From positions 1 to 64,000 of the forward strand of contig BDGG01000001.1 of NCBI GenBank assembly GCA_001949185.1: a stretch of 64,000 nucleotides of DNA. The letters are read 5' to 3'. The position numbers and the translations under genes were made by a program. This DNA is from Ramazzottius varieornatus. Its lineage: Eukaryota > Tardigrada > Eutardigrada > Parachela > Ramazzottiidae. Below are positions 46,154 through 57,257 of this stretch, piece by piece (position 1 is the stretch's first letter; each line of letters starts with the position of its first letter). The notes beneath the pieces were generated by a model. The model was not told the DNA's origin, did no database searches, and saw only the letters and a program-made list of their open reading frames with translations.

Positions 46154-47284
46154 GAGGCCTACAATCGATACAAGAAGAGCATTAAGATCAAAGAAGTCAA
46201 GCACTTTGGCCTGCCCATCATTTTTGTCGTAGGTTCGCTTAGATGGTCCATACCGTCACTTCTCAACTTCTTGACCAATCAATCCCCTTTCTCGCTGCAG
46301 GCAAACCAGGATGCGGAAAGGCTAGCATGTGTCACGGTCTTGAGCGCTTACACGACTTTAGCTACCTGTCGATAGGTACTCTTCTGACTTGCTCACTCTT
46401 CCACCCATCGCAGTCGCCTTGTTCCGTCACATTAGTCATGATTTCCTCCAGGACAAATGCTAAGAGATGAAGCCAGTACTAACACCAAAAGAGGGAAGAA
46501 GATTGCTGAGTTCGTTTACCACCAGCCCTTTTCCAAGCCGGTTCCCCAGGTGCGCCCTCTACAGCTCAAAAAGGCCGTATGACGTCATCATACGAAACGC
46601 AAACACGTGCGTGCGATGACGTCATCCATGCGTTTTAAGTGATTCAGATGGTACGATACATTGATTTGCTCGCTCGTTGATTGATCCACAACAAATCGTT
46701 TTCAGGAGTTGGTTTTGGAGTTACTTCGTGAAGTTCTGGGAAGATTTCTCTACATCCACAAGCCCATTATCATCCAAGGATTCCCACGGACCTATGCACA
46801 GGCAGCTCAACTGGAAAAAGAGGTAAGAACACATTGCCTGACCCATTGAACTTGCTCACCGGTAAGCTATTATAGGGTGTTGCGATCAAGCACATGGTGT
46901 ATCTGACCATCTCCAACGAGAAGGCCGAAGAGCGCTACCTGGACAAGATCAAGTACGTCGAACACTTGCCGGACCAGACTGAGCACATAAGGCGTGCTTC
47001 AGAAGCCTTCGACAAGATGACGGTACCCGTTATCGATGGCCTGAAGAAGGAGAACCGAGTCGTCGAGGTAAGGCCAACTCCCTCCTGTCGTCTTCCAATG
47101 TTAAGGACGGGAGATTTTTCGGTCGTAGGTGGACGCTGAACAGGGCTCGGAGAAGGTGCTTCAAGAGGCTGTCAAGATTTACGAGAAATGGCTGCTCCGA
47201 TCGAAACAAGGCATAGACTTTCTAGAGAACTACAAAAATCTAGCTGGTGTTCAATCCTATGAGAACACCCGCCGGTCCATCTAA
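46154..47284 (+). CDS. Adenylate-kinase-like protein with altered P-loop and LID (5' end missing)
   Basis: Exons 46154-46232, 46301-46375, 46452-46549, 46705-46822, 46876-47067 and 47129-47284 join in phase. The fold markers are in order: the P-loop region reads VVGKPGCGKASM instead of GGPGSGKGTQ; SIGQMLRDEA corresponds to the AMP-binding S/TGDLLR helix; GFPRTYAQAAQLEKE holds the canonical GFPR; and VYLTISNEKAEERYLDKI is the pre-LID strand and helix. The short LID region is IKYVEHLPDQ, without the catalytic arginines of AK1. Nucleoside-monophosphate kinases supply ADP inside cilia, and divergent ones act as structural parts. Here catalysis looks doubtful, though the P-loop Lys is kept. TAA stop. 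Confidence 0.8.
46580..46624. promoter_or_regulatory. Two CRE palindromes 37 bp apart in the AK-like gene intron
   Basis: TGACGTCA at 46580-46587 and again at 46617-46624, with an ACGTGC E-box-like element between them (46603). The pair lies in the 155-bp intron 46550-46704. Confidence 0.45.
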
Positions 47285-47389
47285 TCTACATGGGTAACTT
47301 TTTACGAAAGTATTTCCTCACATAGTCTGGCTAAGTTTGTATGTTATCACGGGTTTCTGGTCACTAGTTATTTTCAGCTCATTTTAGAG

Positions 47390-47570
47390 CTGGGCAAGAT
47401 CGTTTCGGAAGTGGTTCAGTTCACAGTGGTATTGACCGATAGCGAGCGCCACTCGGGATTAACCATCTTGTCGAGCTTCGTTGTTTTCCCCCAAGTGGCG
47501 CACGCCTTCAGTGGTACTGGCTGGTAGTGCGCGCCACTTAGAACGATCTGGCCCAGTCTGTTTGGGTGGG
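47390..47570. repeat. Family-A repeat, two modules, between the AK-like and MSP genes
   Basis: TTTTAGAGCTGGGCAAGATC, hairpins GAAGTGGTTCAG...GAGCGCCACTCGGG and CAAGTGGCGCACGC...GCGCGCCACTTAG, then CCAGTCTGTTTGGG. Confidence 0.65.
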
Positions 47571-47614
47571 TTCATTCCGAACTTTCTGGATATAAAAGTT
47601 GACTGTACTATATT

Positions 47615-49510
47615 TCAGTGAGGACTTTTGATTTCTTTTGCAGACCTAGCAGAAGGCTTATGCTGTAGTTCCAGTTTGACGGGGCTCTTTGACGGCGATC
47701 GAGCATTTGCCGGTGAGACCTTTCCCGAAGCTTCGTCGGCTTTCCGCTGTTCATCGCTCCTCCTCCTGGCTTCCTCCTCGGCTTTCCTACTCTCCTCGGC
47801 CTTCTCCTCCTCCCGTTTCCTCAAGTAAGTTTCCACTGGCTTGAAAGTGTTACGTAACTGCGGGAACATTTCCAGCACTTTCTGTAAGGTGACTTCTTCC
47901 TTCTCTAACAAGGACGCCACCAGCGTTACGATCAAGTCTGCCACGTAGGTCGAAGGGAAGATGCGCAGCGGCTCCGCTGGCGCTTCCACCAGTAACTCCG
48001 TCAAAGATAAGACACCTCTGGCATCATTGGGCCAGATATTCTGGACACTCTCATCCAAACCAGGTAGATGTAGGCCTGATTTCGAGCTTTCGTTCAACAA
48101 AGCCTTCGACGCAGCTTCGAGATCTTCCTTCGTCATCAGCAAGTCTTCCAACGACACTTCTCCTCGCGCATCGCTGGCCAACTTCAACTGAAGCTTTGGG
48201 TCTTTTGGTAGGTTCCTCTTCAACCAGCTCTCGATTTCTACCCTCTGTTTTCGGTCAGGATTTTTTAAAGCCTGGTCTACAGCTCGGATGAGTTTCTCTA
48301 GAATTGACTGCCGTTGATTATGGGGGTATTGTTCTCGTTGCGGGTAACCAAGTCGTTGCATGTGTCGATCTTCCTTGTCTTCTTATCTCTTCCTCGTGCT
48401 GCCTGATCCACTCCCGTCTTCTGTCCAGCACTTCTTTCCCGACTTCCCGTTCCTTCTTCACGACGTTCATACTACAAATATCGTAACCGTCGCATGAGAG
48501 CTTGGCAAACAAACTCGACCAAATCGCTTTTCCCGGTGGCGCACTGTGTTGGCGTAATAGCCTGGGAGAGTGCGTCACTTGGGCAAATAACCTCGGCCAG
48601 ATCGCTTCCCAGGTGGCGCATGCTCTTAGCCAACAACAGCGAAGGCGTGCGCCACTTTGGATTAACGGCATTATCAGGTTTGTTTGCCGAACTTCTGTAT
48701 CGTGTCGTACCGCGTGACATCAGGTTTCCTTCTAACTACCATTGAAGCTTCCGCGTTAGGTTTGCCCGGAACGAAACGATGTCTTTTGGGAAATACTTCT
48801 TGACAGAGAAACTTTAGCTTGACAGTTGAGTAGCCGCTGACTGAAATGAAGACTTGTTTGCCAGCGATACCTCTCCACACAGGTCTCAACCCAATCTCCA
48901 TAGTCTGCGTTTCTCGTCTGGTAGGTCGGAAGTACAGTAGGTACCTCAGGCAAGACTTCGCGGGAAGAGCGGATGTCCCGTTGGGGCACAAGCAGAAATC
49001 GCCACGGTTCCCTCGACAGACAGTCTCAATTTCAAAATCGATCTCGGTTTTATTCTCAAGACTGAAAACCTTGTGAAGAGTCTTGCCCATTATAGTATGG
49101 CCAAAGGCCAAGACGTGTGGCACTTTGAGTTCGATACTGGGGTGGGCTTGCAGGTTGACGGTGAAACTCTGAGTAATGCTCCGATCGGACTGGTCAGCAA
49201 TGTGGATGACGAAGGAGTCGAGGTAGTGAGTGATGGATGTGGGCTGAAAGAGGACTTCGGCGACGGCGAACTCGCGAGGTTTGAGGATGACAATGTCCAT
49301 AAGAGAGATGGCGAAGGCCTTGTTGGAAGGGCTATCCAGCCAGAAACGGATGGTGCTCTGGCCCATGTTGGTCAGGGAAACCAGGCGTTTGCTCCCAGTG
49401 CCCAGCTCGATCTTCCGGAAGAGGATACTTTTAGGGTTGATGTGGATGTCCTCTAGGTTAAAATAATTACAAGTAAGAGCTTTGGGAGGACAACAGCACA
49501 AGTCACTCAT
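47615..49510 (-). CDS. MSP/ASH-domain protein, likely ciliary, with a one-base offset in exon 2
   Basis: Exon 1 (49510-48711) encodes a start rich in cysteines (MSDLCCCPPKALTC) and two Ig-like MSP/ASH modules: FNLEDIHINPKSILFRKIEL...SLTNMGQSTIRFWLDSP, and HVLAFGHTIMGKTLHKVFSL...YFRPTRRETQTMEI. Such modules occur in HYDIN, CFAP221 and other central-apparatus proteins. Exon 2 begins at 48471 in matching phase (MNVVKKEREVGKEVLDRRRE) but the frame must slip +1 at 48362 to enter the 248-residue helical and Lys/Glu-rich C-terminal part (MQRLGYPQREQ...). Both frames show strong coding character and no intron fits between them. A family-A copy fills the intron. Stop is TAG or near 47615. Confidence 0.7.
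48505..48690. repeat. Family-A repeat, two modules, in the MSP gene intron
   Basis: On the plus strand: CTTGGCAAACAAACTCGACC, hairpins CCGGTGGCGCACTG...GTGCGTCACTTGGG and CAGGTGGCGCATGC...GTGCGCCACTTTGG, right end CAGGTTTGTTTGCCGAACTT. It leaves only about 12 and 24 bp of intron on its two sides. Confidence 0.75.
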
Positions 49511-49697
49511 GCTTTCTCAGTACCAACGAAGAATTACTTCTATTGAGGAGGACGACAAAAGTCAAGCAGGAAATACGGCAGCAACAACCGGAAGTGCTTT
49601 CAAAACGGCCTATAATTTATCCAATATCTTAAAAGCAGAAGCAAAATTTTCTCGCCTAGACAAACAGATCGTTCATAGACCAAAAAAATCATGGTAA
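49509..49697 (+). CDS. Short ORF opposite the MSP gene start
   Basis: MLSQYQRRITSIEEDDKSQA to HRPKKSW then TAA, 62 residues. Polar, coding-like, but without homology that I know. It starts at the same place as the MSP gene on the other strand, so it could be a divergent small gene or chance. Confidence 0.25.
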   Translation: MLSQYQRRITSIEEDDKSQAGNTAATTGSAFKTAYNLSNILKAEAKFSRLDKQIVHRPKKSW

Positions 49698-50041
49698 AAG
49701 GGAGAGAAAGCTAGGTAGAAGAAGAAAGTCGCCGGTGGCGTAGAAATCAGATGCAGGCAACGGGGAATGGTTCTTTTCGTGAGAGCTGCGAGTGGTTGAA
49801 CGATCTCCTTGGATACATCTGGCGCGAATGGCTTTGTGCTACAGTAAGAAGATGATGTAGGGTGTTTCTTGGCGTATATCAGAAGTTATGTCGTTTGGTT
49901 CTTTTTGTTTTGTATGAGGGAAGCGACGGAAGTGTATTAGCTCGAACTTTGAAGGAATCTTGATGAAGTAGCAGTTCAATGGATAATTGTCTTTCTGTAC
50001 TTGGCAATGTTGTGCTTGATTGAGCGATTGCTTACTTGATC
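49698..50041. other. Intergenic
   Basis: No gene seen between the short ORF and the next gene. Confidence 0.35.
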
Positions 50042-52288
50042 ATGAGCTGGCTTAGCCCCGAGAAGCGCGCCCTCTTCCAGCAGATTCAGGAAGCTCAACG
50101 TGTCGAGGACGAGGCAGCCGGCTTGCAAGCTCGTTTTCAGAAGGTGCCCGATGTTGGTACTGCAGTGAGATCCCTTGTGACGAACAGGTCGCGGGTGGAT
50201 GGAGGGGAACAGCAACGCTATCAGAACCCGAAGGGCCAGCCTCCAGCTGACGCTGCTCAACATGGGCCAGATGCTACCAGAGCTGGACCAAGTCATCTAG
50301 GACCTGACGAGGGGGAAACGGCGCACAAGTCGGGGTTGCAGCAGCAGTCTTCGGGTAACATAGCGCGGAAGTTGTACAACGAGGACTTTGGTCAGAGGAG
50401 TATGAAGGCCACATCGTCGACACCGGCATTGCATTTGGAGAACTTCGTCGGACGCTCCGGTAAATCGGACGTTGGCGAATGACATAAACATGATTGCTTT
50501 CCCCAGTGGCGCACTCTTCTGGCCCATAACAGTGAGACCGTGCGCCTTTTGGGAAGAACAGTCAAACCGGAGAAGATTGTTCTTCCGAGTGGCGTATACC
50601 TCCAGCCATTAGCAATAGGAACTTGCGCCACTTTCCGTACGCATCAGTCCATTTGATAACGTTCCGAATGTTTCGCTTTCCCCCTCAGTTTGTAAACTTG
50701 TGATATCTTGACGGTGGAAATTAATTTGTTAGGTCCAACACGGAAGTCATCGAATACAGGCGACACCCTTCCAAAGGTAAAAAGTGGTACGTGAATTCGG
50801 ATTAGTTTTCTGTAGTCGAATTCCGACTATTGTTTGGTATACGTTGGAACCGGGAGTGCTTTCATTTGATCATTCTCTCTTACGTCAAGCTCTTCCCGGG
50901 CAATCTGCTACGATATTTCGACGCGTATCAAATAAATTCTTCGTTTACAGGAGATATTACTGTGCAAAGGCGCGACATGGTGGGAAGAGAAGTAACTCGC
51001 CGAAGTATCAACGTGGTCGAAAGAAGGTTGTCGGACCGGCCCAACGCTATGATGCTCGTGGATTCTAATGGTATCCTTGAGGGATGAGTACGAGACAACA
51101 ATCCTAGAATCCATTTCAGTTGTCAAGTATAGATGTTTGTGTCATGTAGGATCATATCATCCGCCTTCACCAACGGCCAGGATCTCCATGGCGAAGACCC
51201 AACGATTAAGGGAAGAACGACTACAGCAAGCCAAAATGAGGCAAGAAGCACAGGGCCGTTTTTTCCTACCCAGACCTTCGTTGAAGCTTAAGGTATCAGG
51301 TAAGTCTCACTGTCGATGGAACGCACACAGCAACATAAAGTGAATAAGGTCTTCCGCCTTTCTTCTCGTAGATGGAGCCAGCAAACCTGTCGAGATAGTC
51401 CAGAGGAGAGAAACCTACGGTACGTTCATCGGTTTAGTTGTTTATTTGTATGGTCTCTACAGCTCAAGTCAGCTAATGCTCCGGTTTTCTAGGTAATCTT
51501 CTACTGTACGACACGACTGCCAAGGGCCGTGTTCGGTACAAACCTGACTGGCGTTTTCGTAGAAAAGCGGCAGAATTTTGGAGGGTCCCGGCTGAAATAG
51601 GGGCTCGGCAAATAAACTCGACCAAATTCGAGTGACAGACGTTCTCTTTGTTATGCACTGAAAGTGTGCGCCACAAGAACGATTCTCAAGTTTATTTGTT
51701 TTGCCCAAGCGGCGCACGTTTTTGGTGTTATTGGCTGAGAGCGTGCGTCACTTGGAAAGCGCTCTTGTCCAGTTTCTTTGCTGCCCAACTGTGGTAAGTG
51801 GCGTTAGGATCGATTTACGTTGAATGTTTTTTCTTGCAGATCATGGCGCCAGGATAGTCAACAGTCGGACCAGCGAGCACCGGCCGCCGCCCAGCCTTCC
51901 CAGCGCATCCGAACGGTACGAGAACTTCAGACGGCAAAGTGCAGTAGGCCCGACCGACAGGGGAAACAGCGCCAAGAAAAGGATGGTTCAGACCAAAATG
52001 AACGACGTCTTTCGGAGACTCGGTCAAGATGGTTCGTCGTCTCCGTCAGGGAACGATCGAATGACTATGGCAAAGAACTCAGTGAGTCAGGCCAGTTATC
52101 GGAATAGCGCAAGACTGTCGCAGCTCGCCCAGCCACGAGTTCTTTCTCACCACAACGCGCCCAAGACTGTCAGGAAGGTTGCCGCCGCACCACGCAATGC
52201 TCCAGGGATCCAAGTCTCTTCAAAACTGTCGACCACCACGGGGCAGAAAACTGTTCATACCAGTAAGAAAATGATGATTCCAACCTAA
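50042..52288 (+). CDS. Disordered basic protein of six to seven exons, family unknown
   Basis: Exons: 50042-50459 (MSWLSPEKRALFQQIQEAQR), 50733-50776, about 50951-51069, about 51149-51300, about 51371-51420 and 51840-52288. The first 25 residues form an amphipathic helix; the rest is Gln/Arg/Ser-rich with short helical patches (MAKTQRLREERLQQAKMRQE; MNDVFRRLGQD). TAA stop. No known domain was seen. Two family-A copies lie in its introns. Its place among cilium genes and its look resemble microtubule-associated linkers, but this is speculation. Confidence 0.65.
50490..50660. repeat. Family-A repeat, two modules, in the disordered-protein gene
   Basis: CCAGTGGCGCACTC...GTGCGCCTTTTGGG and CGAGTGGCGTATAC...TTGCGCCACTTTCC. 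The linker AACCGGAGAAGATTGTTC is shared with the copy at 28200. Confidence 0.65.
51540..51790. repeat. Family-C piece and family-A repeat in the disordered-protein gene
   Basis: TTTTCGTAGAAAAGCGGC at 51552 is a family-C right end. The family-A part starts GGGGCTCGGCAAATAAACTC at 51597 and has arms GTGTGCGCCACAAG, CAAGCGGCGCACG...GCGTGCGTCACTTGG, with CTTGTCCAGTTTCTTTGC at the right. Confidence 0.6.
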
Positions 52289-52489
52289 TAATCTGATCAC
52301 TTCAAGTGATTCAATATCTATGCCAGTATTCCACTGAAACTCGGGGGGAATTATTCTTAAGATGGTCGACATTTCTGTCCATCAGTCTTAGGTGAAGGTT
52401 GATGTGTCTGTCGGAGTGGTGAGACTGATTCAACCAGGGTTAACTTTTTAGGGGAAAACAAAACGAGAATTTTGAATTCTTAGCCGACG

Positions 52490-52680
52490 AATTCGACAAG
52501 ATTGCTTTTCTCGAGTTGTGCATGTTCTCAGTGTTAGTAGCTACAAGCGTGCGCCACTTGAAGGAAGCATCTTGTCGAGTTTGATGCTTTTTCCAAGGGG
52601 AGGACGCTTACTGTGTTAGTAGATGAGAGCGTGGGTCGCTTGAAAGTGATTTTGATCATGTTGCCGGTTTACTGTACTCC
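52490..52680. repeat. Family-A repeat, two decayed modules, intergenic
   Basis: CCGACGAATTCGACAAGATT, GAGTTGTGCATG...GCGTGCGCCACTTGAAGG, AGGGGAGGACGC...GCGTGGGTCGCTTG. One of few copies outside a predicted intron, although the next gene's first exon may lie left of it. Confidence 0.55.
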
Positions 52681-52862
52681 CGCGATACACACGCCATACT
52701 CGTACGTACGTCAGGAATGTGCACCTCCCGGGGGCAGAAAATTTGAACTTTATTGAATCAATAATCAGTCGAAAAGCTGTACTCTAAAGAGGAATCTTCC
52801 GCCACTTCGTCACTTTTTTACTTGCAGTACTACTTTTCCTAATACAGAGGGAAGTATGGCGT

Positions 52863-53705
52863 GTGTATCGCGGGAGTACAGTAATTCTCGTTACTTCTGG
52901 ACCAAATGAGTTTGGCAAAGACTTGAAGCAATACTGGTCCTTGGTCCTAGAGAAACACGTCTTGGGACGTACAAGTAAGACCGGTACGAAAAGACGAGGA
53001 AAGCGAGCTCGAAAGAATACTTCCAAGTTAGGCCATGACACCTCCAAGACGGACACCACTTCCGCCTCAGACAACTCTTCGACATCGGTCGATTCTTCCA
53101 CCCTCAGCTTCCCCACCGAGACCACCTCAGTCACCTTCGAGACATCCGATACAACCGTCTCCCAGCCAGAAAAGAATAGCAGAAAGACGAAAAAGACTGT
53201 CAGGAGGAAGACGACCATTCGCAAGATCTCGGCCAGCTTGTACAAGCCCAACGCCAACAAGGAAAGTGTCGAACAGGTCCGTGCCAGAATCACGGAACGC
53301 AGGTCCTTCGCTTTCGGCTCTGCTGTACCTCGAGCAGCACCCCTTCCCACAACAAATCAAGTGGAAGAAAGTAAGAAGCCTGTAGTGGTTCCGCAGGCTA
53401 GGAAGCCTTCGATACAAGCCAGGCAGTTTGGGACGGTAGGCTTCCGAAAGGGACAAGTCAGGGAACAGACCGTACCGGAAGTGTCAGAGAACGAGGCTTC
53501 GCATGGCAGTTCCAGAAGTGAAGAGAAAGTTAGCGGGGAATATAGCGCAACTTCGGAGGGAGAAACGGAAGAATCGACGTCGGAAGAGGAGCCCGCTCCC
53601 AACCCTGTCGATATCATTCGTTCTCTCACACAAAAGCTGGCCCTGGAAAATAAGAACGATTTTGCTTCCAATTCTCAAATTTTCTATACACCAGATTCTC
53701 GGTAG
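52863..53705 (+). CDS. Ser/Thr-rich basic protein, probably single coding exon
   Basis: An open frame of 280 codons ending IFYTPDSR-TAG. From about residue 30 it is disordered: basic (TKRRGKRARKNTSK), a long Ser/Thr/Asp patch, another basic patch (KTKKTVRRKTTIRKISASLY) and an acidic tail (SEGETEESTSEEEPAPNP). The start is unclear, because the first codons have no ATG in frame; a short upstream exon MACVSREYSNSRYFWTK in another frame begins at 52858. I do not recognise it. Chromatin or mitotic proteins often look like this, but nothing proves it. Confidence 0.55.
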   Translation: MYRGSTVILVTSGPNEFGKDLKQYWSLVLEKHVLGRTSKTGTKRRGKRARKNTSKLGHDTSKTDTTSASDNSSTSVDSSTLSFPTETTSVTFETSDTTVSQPEKNSRKTKKTVRRKTTIRKISASLYKPNANKESVEQVRARITERRSFAFGSAVPRAAPLPTTNQVEESKKPVVVPQARKPSIQARQFGTVGFRKGQVREQTVPEVSENEASHGSSRSEEKVSGEYSATSEGETEESTSEEEPAPNPVDIIRSLTQKLALENKNDFASNSQIFYTPDSR

Positions 53706-54331
53706 ATCTTTCTCTTTTACTCTTTGACATTCTGGCTTCATCTGTGAAAGGGGGCAGAGTTTGTAGCGGACCAGGGTAAAAGCGTGGTGGAACAGGCCGA
53801 AAGTGAACATTTTGCGGTTGTTTAGGTTGTCGTGTCATGGGTAGCGCCGGTGATGTAATGCGGCATTACTATGACGTAGCCTGGCGCCGGGCTGTCTGCC
53901 GGAATTTGGCGTACGTCGTATGAACGTCAGGTTACGGTAGCGTGGATGACGTAACGATGGCACCGCTCTCTGAGGTTAGCCACAAATATGGGCAGCCAAT
54001 GGGGCAAGGGCAAGAGGCGGGCCGACTGCATTGGGCAGCGTTACAAAAACGCTCGTTCATTTGAGCGCATTGTCCTCCCATTCCAGGCTCCGCGAGCGAG
54101 ACTTTGGCCCATTGAATTGCAACACTGGGCAGCAACGTGCACAATAAAGCCGTCTTTTAATTGTTGCTTTCTTCTGCCGTAATTTCGTTCGAGATTTTGA
54201 TTGTGTTTCGCGTTCGATTCGAACGACGCGTGTTGCATTGCGTTCTCTCCCTGTTCTAGCCTTTTTATCCCAGTTTTTTCTTTTGGAGCCGTCTTGCCAG
54301 AGAATTCTAGGTTTTCCTTCCAGAAAGCGAG
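53706..54331. promoter_or_regulatory. 5' region of CPEB1
   Basis: 626 bp with no gene. It contains GATGACGTAACG and ATGACGTAGC CRE-like half palindromes (53868-53960). Probable promoter and 5' UTR. Confidence 0.4.
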
Positions 54332-56587
54332 ATGGAGTATTACGAGACGACGGAAGAGCCTTCCTTCTGGCCTGCCTTTGCCCACCAACGCCCGCCAGCA
54401 GGTTTCGCACAGTTCGATGCCACATCAGCTGCAGCAGCAGGCCTGGATGGCGACGCCCGCCTGCATCATCAATACCACAGCCTGGACCATGGCAAAGACC
54501 TGCCCTTTGACGAGGAACAAGTGGCCAGCGCGCTGGACAGTGGCGGCAAGGAGTGGGAAGGGCGGCGCTTCGGAACAGTCTCAGGGGTCCAGGGGGCAGG
54601 TGTCCATGGGGGTGCTGGAGGATACGGCACAGCTCTGGTCAATGCAGGTGGTGGGGGCACGGCCTTGTGCCAGCGCAAGTTGGCGGTCATCAGGCAAGCC
54701 ATGTGGAAAGCGCCACAACGCCCCGTTGCAGCCCAGCTGCAAATGTCCCAAACGTCCAACGGCTCTTCCATAGTGTCAGGCTCGGGTCCGCAGTCGTTGG
54801 CCAGTTCGTTCGACTATAGCCGGGCCGACAGTGACGATTCTTCGGTCAACGATTCGGGGGTGGAGTTGAAGGGCGTACCCATTCGACCAGGCGCACTGGG
54901 CCAGGGCAGCTTGACTGGTGACCCACGCTGGTCGGGCGACATGTGCGTCGAACGACAAGCTCAAGCCTACAGGAGCGCCGCTTCCGGAGCCACAGCCGCA
55001 GCCGTCTGGAGTGGCACACTTCCGCCGCGCAACACGAAAGGATCCGCGTTCTCCTGCAAGGTAAGCAAAAGACAACGGTCGAAAACGTCTTCAAATCCAA
55101 ATTGGCTCTTGTTTGCTAGAATAAGTGAAAGATTATGTATGACGTCACTTTCCGCATTGGCCCAATGTGAAAATACCTCTGGCTTCTCCTCTATTGGCCC
55201 ATCCTAGCTTCTAAGTACTGTGCGAGTTGAAATCAACGTCTGACGTCATTACTTTTACATAGCAGTGCCTGGCTTTGTGTCGTCACACTTGGCTTTTCTA
55301 ACCGGTCTCTTTTACAAAGACTACAAATTCAGTTTACGCTGCACACTTCCGCCTTCTCTTCCAGGTCTTTCTGGGTGGCGTTCCTTGGGATATCACGGAA
55401 AATGATCTACAGTGTGCTTTTGGACGCTTTGGCAATCCAAAGATCGAGTGGCCCGCTGCACACGACTCTAGCAGTCGTAACGTGAAAGGTATTGCACCAT
55501 TCGACCGTTGAGCGTTGACATACTTTCTGCCGTCTCGTGTTCCCGTTTCATTCCTTGACTTGCTTCTCTTTACAGGCCACCTCTACCTCATCTTTGACAC
55601 GGAAAAGTCGGTGAAGCAGCTGTTAGGCTCGTGCAACTACGACTTCAACCAGGGCCACCACAACTGGTACTACAAGGTGGCCAGCAAGCGGATGCGCGTC
55701 AAGGAGGTGCAAGTCATCCCCTGGCAGCTGGCCGACGCCAGCTACGTCCGCAACGGCTGCATGACTACCTTCGGCACTAAGACCGTCTTCGTGGGGAGCC
55801 TCCACGGCATGCTGACGGCCGAAGGACTGGGCAAGGTGCTCGACGACCTCTTTGGTGGAGTCGTGGCGGCCACCATCGATACAGGTGAGAAACGAAACGA
55901 GTAAATCTCACTCCGGATAGCCAACCTGGTGTCCAATAAGACCACGGTTAAAATTAACGGTTTCTGATGAACCTACTGTAAACGAAAAGCGGGCCAAGTG
56001 ATGCTTTCTCCCTAGAGCCCAGGGTTAAGATCAGCAATCATTTGAGAAGTAGCATAACGTAAAGGTTCACCGGGATGGCTGCTTGCTTAGTATGAGAGCC
56101 CACGGTTGAAAACAGCGACCACTTTACCTTAGCTTGGTTTTCCGTATATTTTGCCCGGACGGACTGGCGAGTATTGCGCTAATGTCCCCGGGAGAGAATG
56201 ACGGTCCAGATAAGGAAGTGTAACGGCCATTTTGAATTTTAAATTGGCGCGTTGAGGACTTGTACTGATACTTTTGCGCTGTCTGTTGCAGATAAGTACA
56301 AGTACCCCATTGGATCTGGACGCGTCACCTTCAACTCCAACGACAGTTACATGAAGGCTCTTCGTGCCGTCTTCGTGGACCTGCGCACTCCCAAGTTCAA
56401 CAAGAAGATCCAGATCGACCCCTTCCTGGAAGATTCGGCCTGCAGCATCTGTTCGACGCAGTTGGGTCCGTACTTTTGTCGGGACCTGCAGTGCTTCAGC
56501 TACTTCTGCCACGCGTGCTGGCAGTGGCAGCATTCAGCCAGCAACATTGGCCACCACATTCCGCTGATGCGCAATCCTCGAAGCTGA
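54332..56587 (+). CDS. CPEB1: Cytoplasmic polyadenylation element-binding protein 1
   Basis: Exons 54332-55060, 55365-55488, 55576-55884 and 56292-56587, all in phase. The N-terminal 240 residues are Gly/Ala/Ser-rich and disordered. RRM1 starts [20 protein letters not shown] and has [19 protein letters not shown]2 follows the CPEB linker [17 protein letters not shown] with [20 protein letters not shown] and [20 protein letters not shown]. The C-terminal ZZ-type zinc finger ([18 protein letters not shown]...[12 protein letters not shown]...HHIPLMRN) is complete. The motifs are of the CPEB1 subtype rather than CPEB2-4. It binds U-rich 3'-UTR elements and controls poly(A) length and translation, typically in germ cells. 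TGA stop. Two TGACGTCA sites are in intron 1 (55140, 55241). Confidence 0.95.
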
Positions 56588-57257
56588 AGACCATCTTACT
56601 CCCAAGAAGCCCCAAAGGGAAGAGCTTTGATGAAGTCTTAATTTCTCGCTGTATTTAATTTTCTTAGTGTCTAACAGTGTTTTCCCGGAAGCGGATAAAA
56701 TTTTCGACTCTTAACGGTTTTCAACGTTTACATTATTTAGTCGTCTTCTTTCTACACTTGGACAACAGAGGTGTCTCTTCTAGGTGCAATTTCGTCTTAG
56801 TTTTGTTAATTTGTTTATCCTCCCTTGTTGCGCCGCTCTCACGGTGGTCTCATCCTAAGTCAGTCACAAGCTTCTTCCTGGTAGAATTTATCCCACTTAA
56901 TTTATTTCTTTGAGGCTTTCCCTTGTACCTCGTGATTCGATCTCGTTGGTTTCCCTCCCATAGTTTTTGCAGAAGCTGTGTTCTCAAGTCTTACTCCATG
57001 ATGTACCTCTTACCGTAACTTAACATTCTTCCTGGCTTTGTACAGGAGAATCGATTTTTTTATCCAGTGTAAAAATAAGTTATCAAGATCCAAAGACCAG
57101 ACATCCGGTTTCGTTCTACAGTGCAGATGTGAAAGCTAGAACCAAGAAAAATAGCAGAGGTAGAAGAAGATATGAGAAAGAAAAACTTAAAGTAGAAAAA
57201 ACTAGAATTCGAACAGCGTGAACAGACCGGACGTGAACCGGAAGTAAAAGTTACGGA
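56588..57257. other. 3' flank shared by CPEB1 and the two-TM gene
   Basis: AT-rich, likely 3' UTRs of both convergent genes. No ORF with coding character. Confidence 0.4.

Noticed and set aside
53930-54770. Minus-strand frames opposite the CPEB1 N-terminal region
   Set aside because: Shadows of a GC-rich low-complexity coding region on the plus strand.
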